This document shows, piece after piece, positions 34,794 through 42,359 of a stretch of DNA of 42,359 bases. A model generated the notes under the pieces. It worked only from the letters and a program-made list of their open reading frames with translations. It did not search any database and was not told the origin of the DNA. A program made the translations under genes and the position numbers. Source of the DNA: Bacteroidales bacterium (GTDB lineage: Bacteria > Bacteroidota > Bacteroidia > Bacteroidales > UBA932); contig JABUTN010000007.1 in NCBI GenBank assembly GCA_021443665.1, positions 1-42,359 of the forward strand, written 5' to 3'. Each line of letters starts with the position of its first letter. Positions within the stretch are counted from its first letter, which is position 1.

Positions 34794-35783
34794 GAGATAT
34801 TCAGCTATCTGGACGGCATTCAGGGCCGCCCCTTTTTTTATCTGGTCGCCGGAGAGCCACAGGGTGATGCCGTTCTCATTAGCAAGGTCCTTGCGCACAC
34901 GACCGACATAGATGTCGTCTTTTCCTCCTGTATAAAGGGGCATAGGATAAGTTTTTGTGGCGGGGTCGTCCTGGAGTGTCACGCCGGGCGCAGCCGCAAG
35001 TGCCTCCTGCACCTGTTTCACGGAAAGAGGCTTTTCCGTTTCCACCCACACAGCCTCGCTGTGCGAGCGAAGGGCTGAAATGCGCACGCACATTGCCGAG
35101 CAGCGCACATCCGAATGCATAATCTTGCGTGTCTCGTTGAACATCTTCATTTCCTCCTTGGTGTAGCCGTTGTCCACGAACACATCTATCTGAGGGATGA
35201 CATTGTAGGCAAGCTGGTAAGCGAATTTCTCCACCGTGGGCTCCTTCCCCTCCACAAGTTCCTTATATTGGTTCTTAAGCTCGGCCATTGCCTGCGCCCC
35301 TGCCCCTGACGCGCTCTGGTAGCTCGCCACGTGGATGCTCCTGATATGGGACAACTTCTCTATGGGCATAAGAGCCACAACCATCATAATCGTGGTGCAG
35401 TTGGGGTTGGCTATGATGCCGCGGGGATGCACGAGGGCATCCGCCGCATTGCACTCGGGCACGACCAGGGGCACGTCCTCATCCATCCTGAAGGCGCTGG
35501 AATTGTCTATCATAAGCGCCCCGTATTTGGTGATGGTCTCCGCAAACTCCCTTGAGGTGCCGGCACCCGCGGAAACGAAGGCTATGTCTATATCCTTGAA
35601 ATCGTCATTGTGCTGAAGGAGTTTTACCTCGTACTCTTTCCCCTTGAAGGAATATTTCCTGCCCGCACTCCTTTGGGAGCCGAAAAGATGAAGATTTTCT
35701 ACAGGAAAATCCCTTTCCTCGAGAACGCGGAGAAACTCCTGCCCCACTGCGCCGCTGGCGCCCACTATTGCAACATTTGCCAT
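34785..35783 (-). CDS. asd: Aspartate-semialdehyde dehydrogenase
   Basis: [43 protein letters not shown] ... [17 protein letters not shown] ... [16 protein letters not shown]. Confidence 0.97.
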   Translation of the reverse strand: MANVAIVGASGAVGQEFLRVLEERDFPVENLHLFGSQRSAGRKYSFKGKEYEVKLLQHNDDFKDIDIAFVSAGAGTSREFAETITKYGALMIDNSSAFRMDEDVPLVVPECNAADALVHPRGIIANPNCTTIMMVVALMPIEKLSHIRSIHVASYQSASGAGAQAMAELKNQYKELVEGKEPTVEKFAYQLAYNVIPQIDVFVDNGYTKEEMKMFNETRKIMHSDVRCSAMCVRISALRSHSEAVWVETEKPLSVKQVQEALAAAPGVTLQDDPATKTYPMPLYTGGKDDIYVGRVRKDLANENGITLWLSGDQIKKGAALNAVQIAEYLLG

Positions 35784-38216
35784 TTATACTGTCTTTAAGA
35801 TGTCTGAAAATATGCCTGATGCCGTCACATCGGCCCCGGCACCGTAGCCGCGGATTATCAGCGGATAGGGACTGTAGCGCGCACTTGTTATCATCGCTAT
35901 GTTGTTCGAGCCTTCAAGGCTGTGGAAAGGATGGTCGGGACTTATGCTCTGCAGCGACAGGTCGAGCCGGCCCTCATCCATCGTGGCGATGAAGCGCCAG
36001 CGTTTGTTTTCCCTTTCAAGGGCTTGTCTCTGCCGCTCGAACTGCTCATCGAGGGAAGGCAGAAGCGCCCAGAACTCCTCTATGCTGCAGGTAAAGAAGT
36101 TTTCGGGAAGAAACAGCTGTGTCCTGACATCATTCATACTGCTTGTATAGCCCGCCTCACGGGAAAGGATGACTATTTTGCGCATAACATCCTTGCCGCT
36201 GAGGTCTATGCGCGGGTCAGGCTCCGTATATCCCTGCTCCTGCGCCATCCTGACCGCTTTGCTGAAAGGAATTTGGGCGGACATTGTGTTGAGAATGAAG
36301 TTAATGCTGCCGCTCAGCACCGCCTCTATCTTCAGGATGCGGTCACCGCTGTCGCGCATATCGTTGATGGTGCCTATGAGAGGAAGCGCAGCCCCCACAT
36401 TGGTCTCATACCTGAACGAAACGCCGTGTTTCTGGGCAATGGCCTTCAGATGATTGTAATTCCCGTATTCGGAGGATGCCGCCACCTTATTGGCGGCCAC
36501 CACGCTGATTCCTTTCTTGAACAACTCTCCGTAAATCGCCGCCACATCTTCGCTTGCCGTGCAGTCCACAAAGACGGTGTTGAAAAGGTTCATATTCAGT
36601 ATCTGCTCCTTGAGGCTTTCCAGGCTTGTGGGAGCGGCCCCGTCAAGCTGTTCCCTATAATTGTCGGAATCTATGCCGGAAGGATTGAAGAGGGCACGGG
36701 TGCTGCGTGCTATTCCGACCACGTTTATTTTGAGATTCTTGCTCTTGAGCAGGTATTCCCGCTGGGCGGCAATCTGTTCCATAAGTTTGGAACCCACTGT
36801 TCCCACACCGCAGACCACGAGATTGATTTCCCTGTGCTCCGAGAGGAAGAAGCCGTCGTGGATTATTGTCAGGGCCTTTCTCAAGTGTGCCCTGTCCACC
36901 ACGAAGGAAATGTTCGACTCGAACGCACCCTGGGCGAGGGAAACCACACTGATGCCGTTGCGACCGAGCAGTGAGAACAATTTTCCCGCAACACCCTCGT
37001 GGCCCTTCATATTCTCACCCACCACGGTTATCGCGGCAAGGTTGCTCTTCACGAAGATGGGAAAGTTTATGCCGGAGGCAATTTCGTGCTGGAATTCGTC
37101 ATTTAGGGCCTCCGCCGCAAGTTCGGAGTCACGGCGGCTCACACCGATGGTAATGCTCGTCTCCGAGGCGGACTGGGTGACAAGGAAGGCGCTGATGTTT
37201 TCTTTGGCCAGACGGGAAAAAATGCGGCCGTCCACTCCGACCACTCCGACCATCGAGGTTCCTGAAAGCGTGATGAGGCTTATGTCGTCTATGGAAGAGA
37301 TTCCCTTGATGAGCTGGGGGCCTTCCTGGGCCTTCTCACAGATGAGCGTACCGGGAGCTGAAGGGTTGAAGGTATTCTTTATCAGGATGGGAATGCCTTT
37401 CTGGCAGACAGGGTAGAGTGTGGGGGAATACACCACCTTGGCTCCGAAGGTGCACAGTTCCATAGCCTCCTGATAACTCATCTGGTCTATCAGGCAGGAG
37501 GTCTTTATGATTCTGGGGTCTGCGGTCATGAAACCATCCACATCCGTCCAGATTTCGAGCATTTCGGCATCCAGCGCAGCCGCTATGAGGCTGGCCGTGT
37601 AGTCCGAGCCGCCACGCCCGAGGTTGCTGATGTCGCCGCTACGGGAATCTGTGGAGATGAAGCCAGGCACTATTGCTATCGCTTCCCCTAAATTATTGCT
37701 GTCCAATGCCTTGCGTATAAGTTCAAAGGTTTTGGGCTTATCCGCGACCACCCTGCCCTCGTGGACTTTGGTCTTTATGAATTCAAGGGAATCACAGACT
37801 TTCGAGCCCGGTATGGCGGCAGACACTATGCGTGAGGACATCCTCTCGCCGAAACTGACGATTTCGTCCTGGATTCGGGAAGGAAGGACCTTGAGCAGGA
37901 ACACGCCTTCGCAAATGCTCTCAAGACGGTCCAGAATGACGGATATCTCCTCCTTGAGTGCCTCAGCCACCTGCTCAGTGACCCCGACATTGTCTATGAC
38001 ATCATAGTGCCTGTTCCTGATCTGTGTAAGGATTTCACGGAAAGAGACATCCCCGGCCGCAGCAAGGGAGGCTGTCCTGATAAGCTGGTCCGTAATTCCG
38101 CCAAGGGCTGAAACCACTACAATGCAAGGCCTTTCCTGGGTGGAAACAATGCTTTTTACCGCTTTTATGCTTTCCGGCGTGCCCACTGATGTGCCGCCAA
38201 ACTTTAAAACTTTCAT
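35784..38216 (-). CDS. thrA: Bifunctional aspartokinase / homoserine dehydrogenase
   Basis: MKVLKFGGTSVGTPESIKAV; LGRGGSDYTASLIAAAL; ACT region; C-terminal VCGVGTVGSKLMEQI ... VAANKVAASSEYGNY ... YETNVGAALPLIGTINDMRDSGDRILKIEAVLSGSINFI. Start trimmed to 38216; stop abuts the asd ATG. Confidence 0.97.
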   Translation of the reverse strand: MKVLKFGGTSVGTPESIKAVKSIVSTQERPCIVVVSALGGITDQLIRTASLAAAGDVSFREILTQIRNRHYDVIDNVGVTEQVAEALKEEISVILDRLESICEGVFLLKVLPSRIQDEIVSFGERMSSRIVSAAIPGSKVCDSLEFIKTKVHEGRVVADKPKTFELIRKALDSNNLGEAIAIVPGFISTDSRSGDISNLGRGGSDYTASLIAAALDAEMLEIWTDVDGFMTADPRIIKTSCLIDQMSYQEAMELCTFGAKVVYSPTLYPVCQKGIPILIKNTFNPSAPGTLICEKAQEGPQLIKGISSIDDISLITLSGTSMVGVVGVDGRIFSRLAKENISAFLVTQSASETSITIGVSRRDSELAAEALNDEFQHEIASGINFPIFVKSNLAAITVVGENMKGHEGVAGKLFSLLGRNGISVVSLAQGAFESNISFVVDRAHLRKALTIIHDGFFLSEHREINLVVCGVGTVGSKLMEQIAAQREYLLKSKNLKINVVGIARSTRALFNPSGIDSDNYREQLDGAAPTSLESLKEQILNMNLFNTVFVDCTASEDVAAIYGELFKKGISVVAANKVAASSEYGNYNHLKAIAQKHGVSFRYETNVGAALPLIGTINDMRDSGDRILKIEAVLSGSINFILNTMSAQIPFSKAVRMAQEQGYTEPDPRIDLSGKDVMRKIVILSREAGYTSSMNDVRTQLFLPENFFTCSIEEFWALLPSLDEQFERQRQALERENKRWRFIATMDEGRLDLSLQSISPDHPFHSLEGSNNIAMITSARYSPYPLIIRGYGAGADVTASGIFSDILKTV

Positions 38217-38221
38217 ATGCC

Positions 38222-38229
38222 CAAAGGTA
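38222..38229 (-). promoter_or_regulatory. Bacteroidota -7 box (TACCTTTG) 5 nt before the thrA ATG
   Basis: CAAAGGTA on + strand; reverse reading TACCTTTG-GGCAT-ATG. Confidence 0.6.
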
Positions 38230-38261
38230 TCCATTTTGACCCAATTCAGAAAAAATAATGG

Positions 38262-38269
38262 TACATTTG
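38262..38269 (+). promoter_or_regulatory. Bacteroidota -7 box (TACATTTG) 8 nt before the metX ATG
   Basis: TTTTGAC at 38234-38240 as possible -33 element, TACATTTG at 38262-38269, ATG 38278. Confidence 0.65.
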
Positions 38270-38277
38270 CCGCCAAT

Positions 38278-39312
38278 ATGCAGCGACACAAGATAATAAT
38301 CAAGGACAGATTCTGTTTTGAGGCCGGCGGTCACCTCGATGAGTTGGAACTGGTATATCACACTTCACCACGCCCATACCGCCCCGGAGACAAGGTCGTG
38401 TGGATCTGCCACGCATTTACGGGCAATTCCGACCCCGAGGACTGGTGGGCTCAGCTCGTGGGCAAAGGGCAGCTCATAGACCCCGAAAAATACTTCGTGG
38501 TCTGCCACAATATCCTGTGTTCCCCCTACGGCTCCTCCTGTCCCGTTTCCATCAATCAGGCCACCGGACAGCCCTTCTATTTTGATTTTCCGGACACCAC
38601 GATAAGGGACATCGTGAATGCCGGAATCCTTGTGCGCAAACATCTCGGCATAGAGAAAATCGACCTGATGTTAGGCCCTTCCGTGGGCGGATTCCAGGTG
38701 TTCGAATGGTGTCTTGCCGAACCTGATGTAATCAGCAATGCAGTATTTTTGGCCACAGATGCGCGGGTTACGCCCTATCTGAATGCCTTCAACGAATGTC
38801 AGTTGATGGCCCTGGAGGCTGACGCATCCTTTAGGGAAGCGGCCTCCGCGTCCGGCGGTGAGGCCGGTCTGCGTTGTGCCCGCACCATAGGGGTAATCTC
38901 ATACAGAAGCTTCGACGCTTTCTGCATCACCCAGAAAGAGGCGGATTCCGACTGTCTCTTCTCAGACCACGCGGCTGCCTACCAGCGCCACCAGGGGGAG
39001 AAATTCATACGCAGAAACTTTGACGCCTACAGCTACTGGTATCTTATCCGTTCCATAAACAGCCACAATCTGGGCAGGGGACGCGGAGGCGTCCAGGCGG
39101 CTCTCGGACAAATAAAGTCACGCTGTCTTATGGTGAATATGAGCAATGACGGCTATTTTCCTCCCAAATCGGGGGCTGAAATAGTTTCCGCCATCCCCGA
39201 TGCCCGGCAAGTTGTGGTGGAGACCGTCTATGGACACGACGGCTTTCTGATAGAGAACGACAAACTGGTGGCCGTCCTCAAGCCCTTTTTATCGGAAAAC
39301 GGACTTTTATAG
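38278..39312 (+). CDS. metX: Homoserine O-acetyltransferase
   Basis: LELVYHTSPRPYRPGDKVVWICHAFTGNSDPEDWW ... CHNILCSPYGSSCP ... LMLGPSVGGFQVFEW ... VYGHDGFLIE. Start trimmed to ATG 38278. Confidence 0.92.
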   Translation: MQRHKIIIKDRFCFEAGGHLDELELVYHTSPRPYRPGDKVVWICHAFTGNSDPEDWWAQLVGKGQLIDPEKYFVVCHNILCSPYGSSCPVSINQATGQPFYFDFPDTTIRDIVNAGILVRKHLGIEKIDLMLGPSVGGFQVFEWCLAEPDVISNAVFLATDARVTPYLNAFNECQLMALEADASFREAASASGGEAGLRCARTIGVISYRSFDAFCITQKEADSDCLFSDHAAAYQRHQGEKFIRRNFDAYSYWYLIRSINSHNLGRGRGGVQAALGQIKSRCLMVNMSNDGYFPPKSGAEIVSAIPDARQVVVETVYGHDGFLIENDKLVAVLKPFLSENGLL

Positions 39313-39386
39313 TCGGGATGAAGTGACTCGAACACTCGACCCCCTGGTCCCAAACCAGGTGCGCTAGCCAACTGCGCCACATCCCG
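39313..39386 (-). tRNA. tRNA-Pro(TGG), CCA not encoded
   Basis: Reverse: CGGGATG...CCTGG-TTTGGGA-CCAGG...GTGTTCGAGTC...CATCCCG A. Confidence 0.93.
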
Positions 39387-39407
39387 TTTTGGAGAAAGCC
39401 TGAGGGC

Positions 39408-41183
39408 TTATTCTCCCTTGTAGATTTCGCCTATGATGTCCTTGTACTTGGCGTGCAGTTTTGCCCTTTTGAGCTTGAGCGTCATAGACATAAGACCGTT
39501 GGTGGGCGACCATTCGTCAAGCACGTAATGGGGCCTCTTCACATTCTCGTGGGGGGCAAGCCTCTTGTTGACCGTCTCTATCTCGCTGTGCAGCAATTCC
39601 GTCACCTTGGGGTTTGCCAATATATCCTTCGCATCGATTTCCACCTTGTTGTCGGATGCCCATTCCTTGATTTTGTCAACATTGGGAACCACAATCGCTG
39701 AGGCGAATTTGTGGTTTTCCCCGATAACCATACAGTTCTCAATGTAGGGAGATTCGCGGAGAAGCGTCTCTATGACCTGAGGTGCCACATATTTGCCTGC
39801 GGAGAGCTTGAAAATCTCCTTCTTGCGGTCGGTGATTTTGAGGTATTTGCCGTCCACGAGACAGCCTATGTCTCCGGTGTGCAGCCAGCCGTCCTTGTCT
39901 ATGATCATCGCGGTCTGCTCGGGATCCTTGTAGTAACCCTTCATTACGTGCGGGCCTCTGGTCAGAATCTCTCCGTCCTCGGCAAACGAAAGTTCCGTGC
40001 CACTCAGGGCGGGACCCACCGTGCCGGCAACATTGATGCCCTGAACGGGGCTGTTGACGGCTATTACGGGTGATGTTTCCGTCATTCCGTAACCCTCGTA
40101 AATCTCCATCCTTGCCGCATTGAAGGTGCGGACAATCTTGGCATTGATGGAAGAACCGCCCGAAACCACAATCATATTGTGTCCTCCGAGGGCATCCCTC
40201 CACTTCTTGTAAATTAGCTTGTCAAAGATATTCCTTTTAAGCTTGTACCAGGGACTGTGGTTATAGTAGTCGTAATTGTTGGCAAAATCCCAGGCCTCAG
40301 AATAGAGCTTTTTCTTGAAGCCGGTCAAGGTCCTGCCAGCAGCCTCAAACTTGTTGTAGGTCATCTCTATCACGCGGGGAACAGCACAGAAACCGTCCGG
40401 ATGGCAGCTGAGCATATCGCGAGCGATTGTGCCTATGCTTTCGGCGTAATAGATAGAGATGCCGATGTACTGGTACTCATAGTTCATGCTGCGCTCATAA
40501 ATATGGCAGAGAGGCAGGAAGGAGAGCATTTTCTGCTTGCAGGTGACAGCCTGCTCCTTTACGTGTCCATAGGCATTGAACATCAGGTTGCCGTGGGAAA
40601 GCATAACGCCCTTGGGAGTGCCTGTGGTGCCGGAAGTATAGACTATCGTGGTGATATCATCCCTTGTGATGCTGTTCTTTATGGTTTCTATGGCATCCTT
40701 CACCTCCGCTTCGTGCTGACGTCCAATTTCAAACAGATTTTTGAGACAATCCATCTCCGGATCATCATCCATCAGATACACCTTTATAGGACGCTCAAGG
40801 GCCTCAATGGCAGGTAACACTTTGTTATACAGGGCCTTACCTCCCAAAAAGATTATCTTGGCGTCACTATGGTTGAAAATGTACTTGTACTCGTCAGTGC
40901 TGAGGGTCGGATATACGGGAACGTGAACCATTCCGTTAAGCGCAAGTCCCATATCGATAAAGTTCCATTCGGGACGGTTGCTGCAGATGGTAATGGCCTT
41001 GTCTCCTTTGCCATATCCTTGATAATTAAAGGCGTATGCCAATAAATAGGAATTCTCGCGATACTGCTTGACGCTGTATTTTGTCCACTTGCCGCCTATG
41101 CTGTGGGCAAGAATGTCTTCCTTGTCGCCGTGCTCCCTTTCAAGGGAATCCAACAAATCAAAAATCCTGGGTAGTTCCTGCAT
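39408..41183 (-). CDS. Long-chain acyl-CoA synthetase (AMP-binding)
   Basis: IVYTSGTTGTPKGVMLSHGNLMFN, IYEGYGMTETSPVIAVN, GWLHTGDIGCLVDGKYLKITDRKKEIFKLSAGKYVAPQVIE. Start trimmed to ATG 41183 because the CAAATATA (-7 box) at 41208-41215 overlaps the ORF-track N-terminus. Confidence 0.93.
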   Translation of the reverse strand: MQELPRIFDLLDSLEREHGDKEDILAHSIGGKWTKYSVKQYRENSYLLAYAFNYQGYGKGDKAITICSNRPEWNFIDMGLALNGMVHVPVYPTLSTDEYKYIFNHSDAKIIFLGGKALYNKVLPAIEALERPIKVYLMDDDPEMDCLKNLFEIGRQHEAEVKDAIETIKNSITRDDITTIVYTSGTTGTPKGVMLSHGNLMFNAYGHVKEQAVTCKQKMLSFLPLCHIYERSMNYEYQYIGISIYYAESIGTIARDMLSCHPDGFCAVPRVIEMTYNKFEAAGRTLTGFKKKLYSEAWDFANNYDYYNHSPWYKLKRNIFDKLIYKKWRDALGGHNMIVVSGGSSINAKIVRTFNAARMEIYEGYGMTETSPVIAVNSPVQGINVAGTVGPALSGTELSFAEDGEILTRGPHVMKGYYKDPEQTAMIIDKDGWLHTGDIGCLVDGKYLKITDRKKEIFKLSAGKYVAPQVIETLLRESPYIENCMVIGENHKFASAIVVPNVDKIKEWASDNKVEIDAKDILANPKVTELLHSEIETVNKRLAPHENVKRPHYVLDEWSPTNGLMSMTLKLKRAKLHAKYKDIIGEIYKGE

Positions 41184-41257
41184 ATTAAGTATGTTTTTTA
41201 GCGAACGCAAATATAGTCTAATTTTTCAATATATTTGCGAAAATCAAATAATTGGAA

Positions 41258-41692
41258 ATGACACACGAAGATTATATGAGGGAGGCTTTGAAACAGGCCC
41301 GGCAGAGTGCTGAAAGGGGTGAAATCCCCATCGGCGCCGTCATCGTATGCAAGGGGCGCATCATAGCCAGAGCGCACAATCTCAACGAAACTCTCCACGA
41401 TCCGACAGCCCACGCGGAGATGCAGGCAATCACTATGGCCACCGAAAGCCTCGGCGGAAAATACCTTGAAGACTGCACAATATATGTGACGGTGGAGCCC
41501 TGCCCTATGTGTGCCGCCGCCCTAAACTGGGCACAAGTTGACACGATAGTCTATGGGGCGGCAGATCCGAAAAGGGGATACAGCCTATTCCAACCTTCGC
41601 TTCTGCATCCGAAAACAAAGGTTGTTCCGGGTATTCTCGAATCGGAATGTTCAGAGTTGATGACAGAGTTTTTCAAGTCTATCAGAAGATAG
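41258..41692 (+). CDS. tadA: tRNA-adenosine deaminase / nucleoside deaminase
   Basis: MREALKQARQSAERGEIPIGAVIV, HAEMQAI and PCPMCAAAL zinc motifs; TATATTTG box at 41230-41237. Confidence 0.92.
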   Translation: MTHEDYMREALKQARQSAERGEIPIGAVIVCKGRIIARAHNLNETLHDPTAHAEMQAITMATESLGGKYLEDCTIYVTVEPCPMCAAALNWAQVDTIVYGAADPKRGYSLFQPSLLHPKTKVVPGILESECSELMTEFFKSIRR

Positions 41693-41693
41693 A

Positions 41694-42359
41694 TTATCTC
41701 CCGAAATACACCAAAAGGACTGAAACATCCGCAGGGGAAACTCCGGGAATTCTTGATGCCTGGGCAATGGTGCGCGGACGATGTTTGTTGAGTTTCATCC
41801 GGGATTCTATGGAGAGGGATTTTACTTTTGAATAGTCGAAATCCTCGGGAATTGACAGCATTTCAAGATGTTTTATCTTGTCCGCCATAGCCCTTTCCCT
41901 TTCTATATAGCCGGCATATTTGATCTTTATCTGTGTCGATTCGACTATTTCTTCGTATAAAGAAGTCTTGCCGAGTTCCTTGATTTTCCTGAAAGGAAGA
42001 CCTTCATAAATAGCCATAGCATCATCCTTCTTGTGTTTTTTATGGCCATTTGCCCGTCTTTTCAGCGATGAAACTGTTCCACGTGGAACAAATTTGAGAA
42101 GCTCAGAAAGCTCAACATCGGGTCTGCTCAGCAAATTGGAAACAGACTTTCGTGAGTCAAGAGCTGCTGAATTAATAGAAGAAAGATAAATATTCACAGC
42201 CTCAGGCTCAAGTTTTGTTTCATCGGAAAAGGCTGCAAGATCCTTGCAAAGAGAGTGCTTTTTCTCCCACAACCTGTATCTGTATTCATCACAAAGACCG
42301 AGTTTGTAAGACAAAGGTGTGAGCCTGTCATCGGCATTGTCCTGGCGGAGGAGAATGCG
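41694..42359 (-). CDS. mnmG: tRNA uridine-5-carboxymethylaminomethyl modification enzyme MnmG, C-terminal part (N-terminus outside window)
   Basis: Frame is open to the right edge (ILLRQDNADDRLTPLSYKLGLCDEYRY...); IKIKYAGYIERERAMADKIKHLEMLSIPEDFDYSKVKSLSIESRMKLNKHRPRTIAQASRIPGVSPADVSVLLVY is diagnostic. Confidence 0.95.
   Translation of the reverse strand, partial: RILLRQDNADDRLTPLSYKLGLCDEYRYRLWEKKHSLCKDLAAFSDETKLEPEAVNIYLSSINSAALDSRKSVSNLLSRPDVELSELLKFVPRGTVSSLKRRANGHKKHKKDDAMAIYEGLPFRKIKELGKTSLYEEIVESTQIKIKYAGYIERERAMADKIKHLEMLSIPEDFDYSKVKSLSIESRMKLNKHRPRTIAQASRIPGVSPADVSVLLVYFGR
42075..42090. promoter_or_regulatory. parS-like centromere site (ParB-binding palindrome)
   Basis: TGTTCCACGTGGAACA, a perfect 16-bp palindrome matching the known bacterial parS form, inside mnmG (codons F-V-P-R-G-T). 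Confidence 0.85.

Noticed and set aside
38217-38277. SAM riboswitch or threonine attenuator at metX/thrA
   Set aside because: The intergenic region is 61 bp and the predicted leaders are only a few nt; no P1-like stem or leader peptide is visible.

Overview
This 42.4 kb window comes from an uncultured-type Bacteroidales/Bacteroidota chromosome. The support is recurrent TAnnTTTG -7 promoter boxes, a fused SecDF, DUF2723, FISUMP-type lipoproteins and the hemD/rnpA/yidD order. Most of it is dense core genome: secDF, nfeD-floA, glyS, uvrC, metY, yidD-rnpA-hemD, groSL, gcvH, ruvA, sufS-sufE-DUF59, folK, asd-thrA, metX, a long-chain acyl-CoA synthetase, tadA and mnmG (cut by the right edge), plus three tRNAs (Ser-GCT, Gln-TTG, Pro-TGG). 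One accessory block (about 11.2-18.2 kb) carries a ricin-lectin/GH2 beta-galactosidase-like enzyme and two paralogous FISUMP/fimbrillin-like lipoproteins. I found no phage, CRISPR, transposase or toxin-antitoxin system. The observations most worth following up are: a perfect 16-bp parS-like palindrome inside mnmG; a putative HExxH metallopeptidase / beta-propeller / outer-membrane-barrel protein; an OlsF-like fused acyltransferase in an operon with metY; a lipoprotein-thioredoxin gene starting 4 nt after a tRNA-Gln, so its mRNA 5' end may come from tRNA processing; -7 boxes so close to start codons that leaderless mRNAs are predicted (thrA, the PD40 protein, metX); and a double-hairpin REP-like element after tRNA-Ser. 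All family calls come from reading translations by eye; no database search was run.
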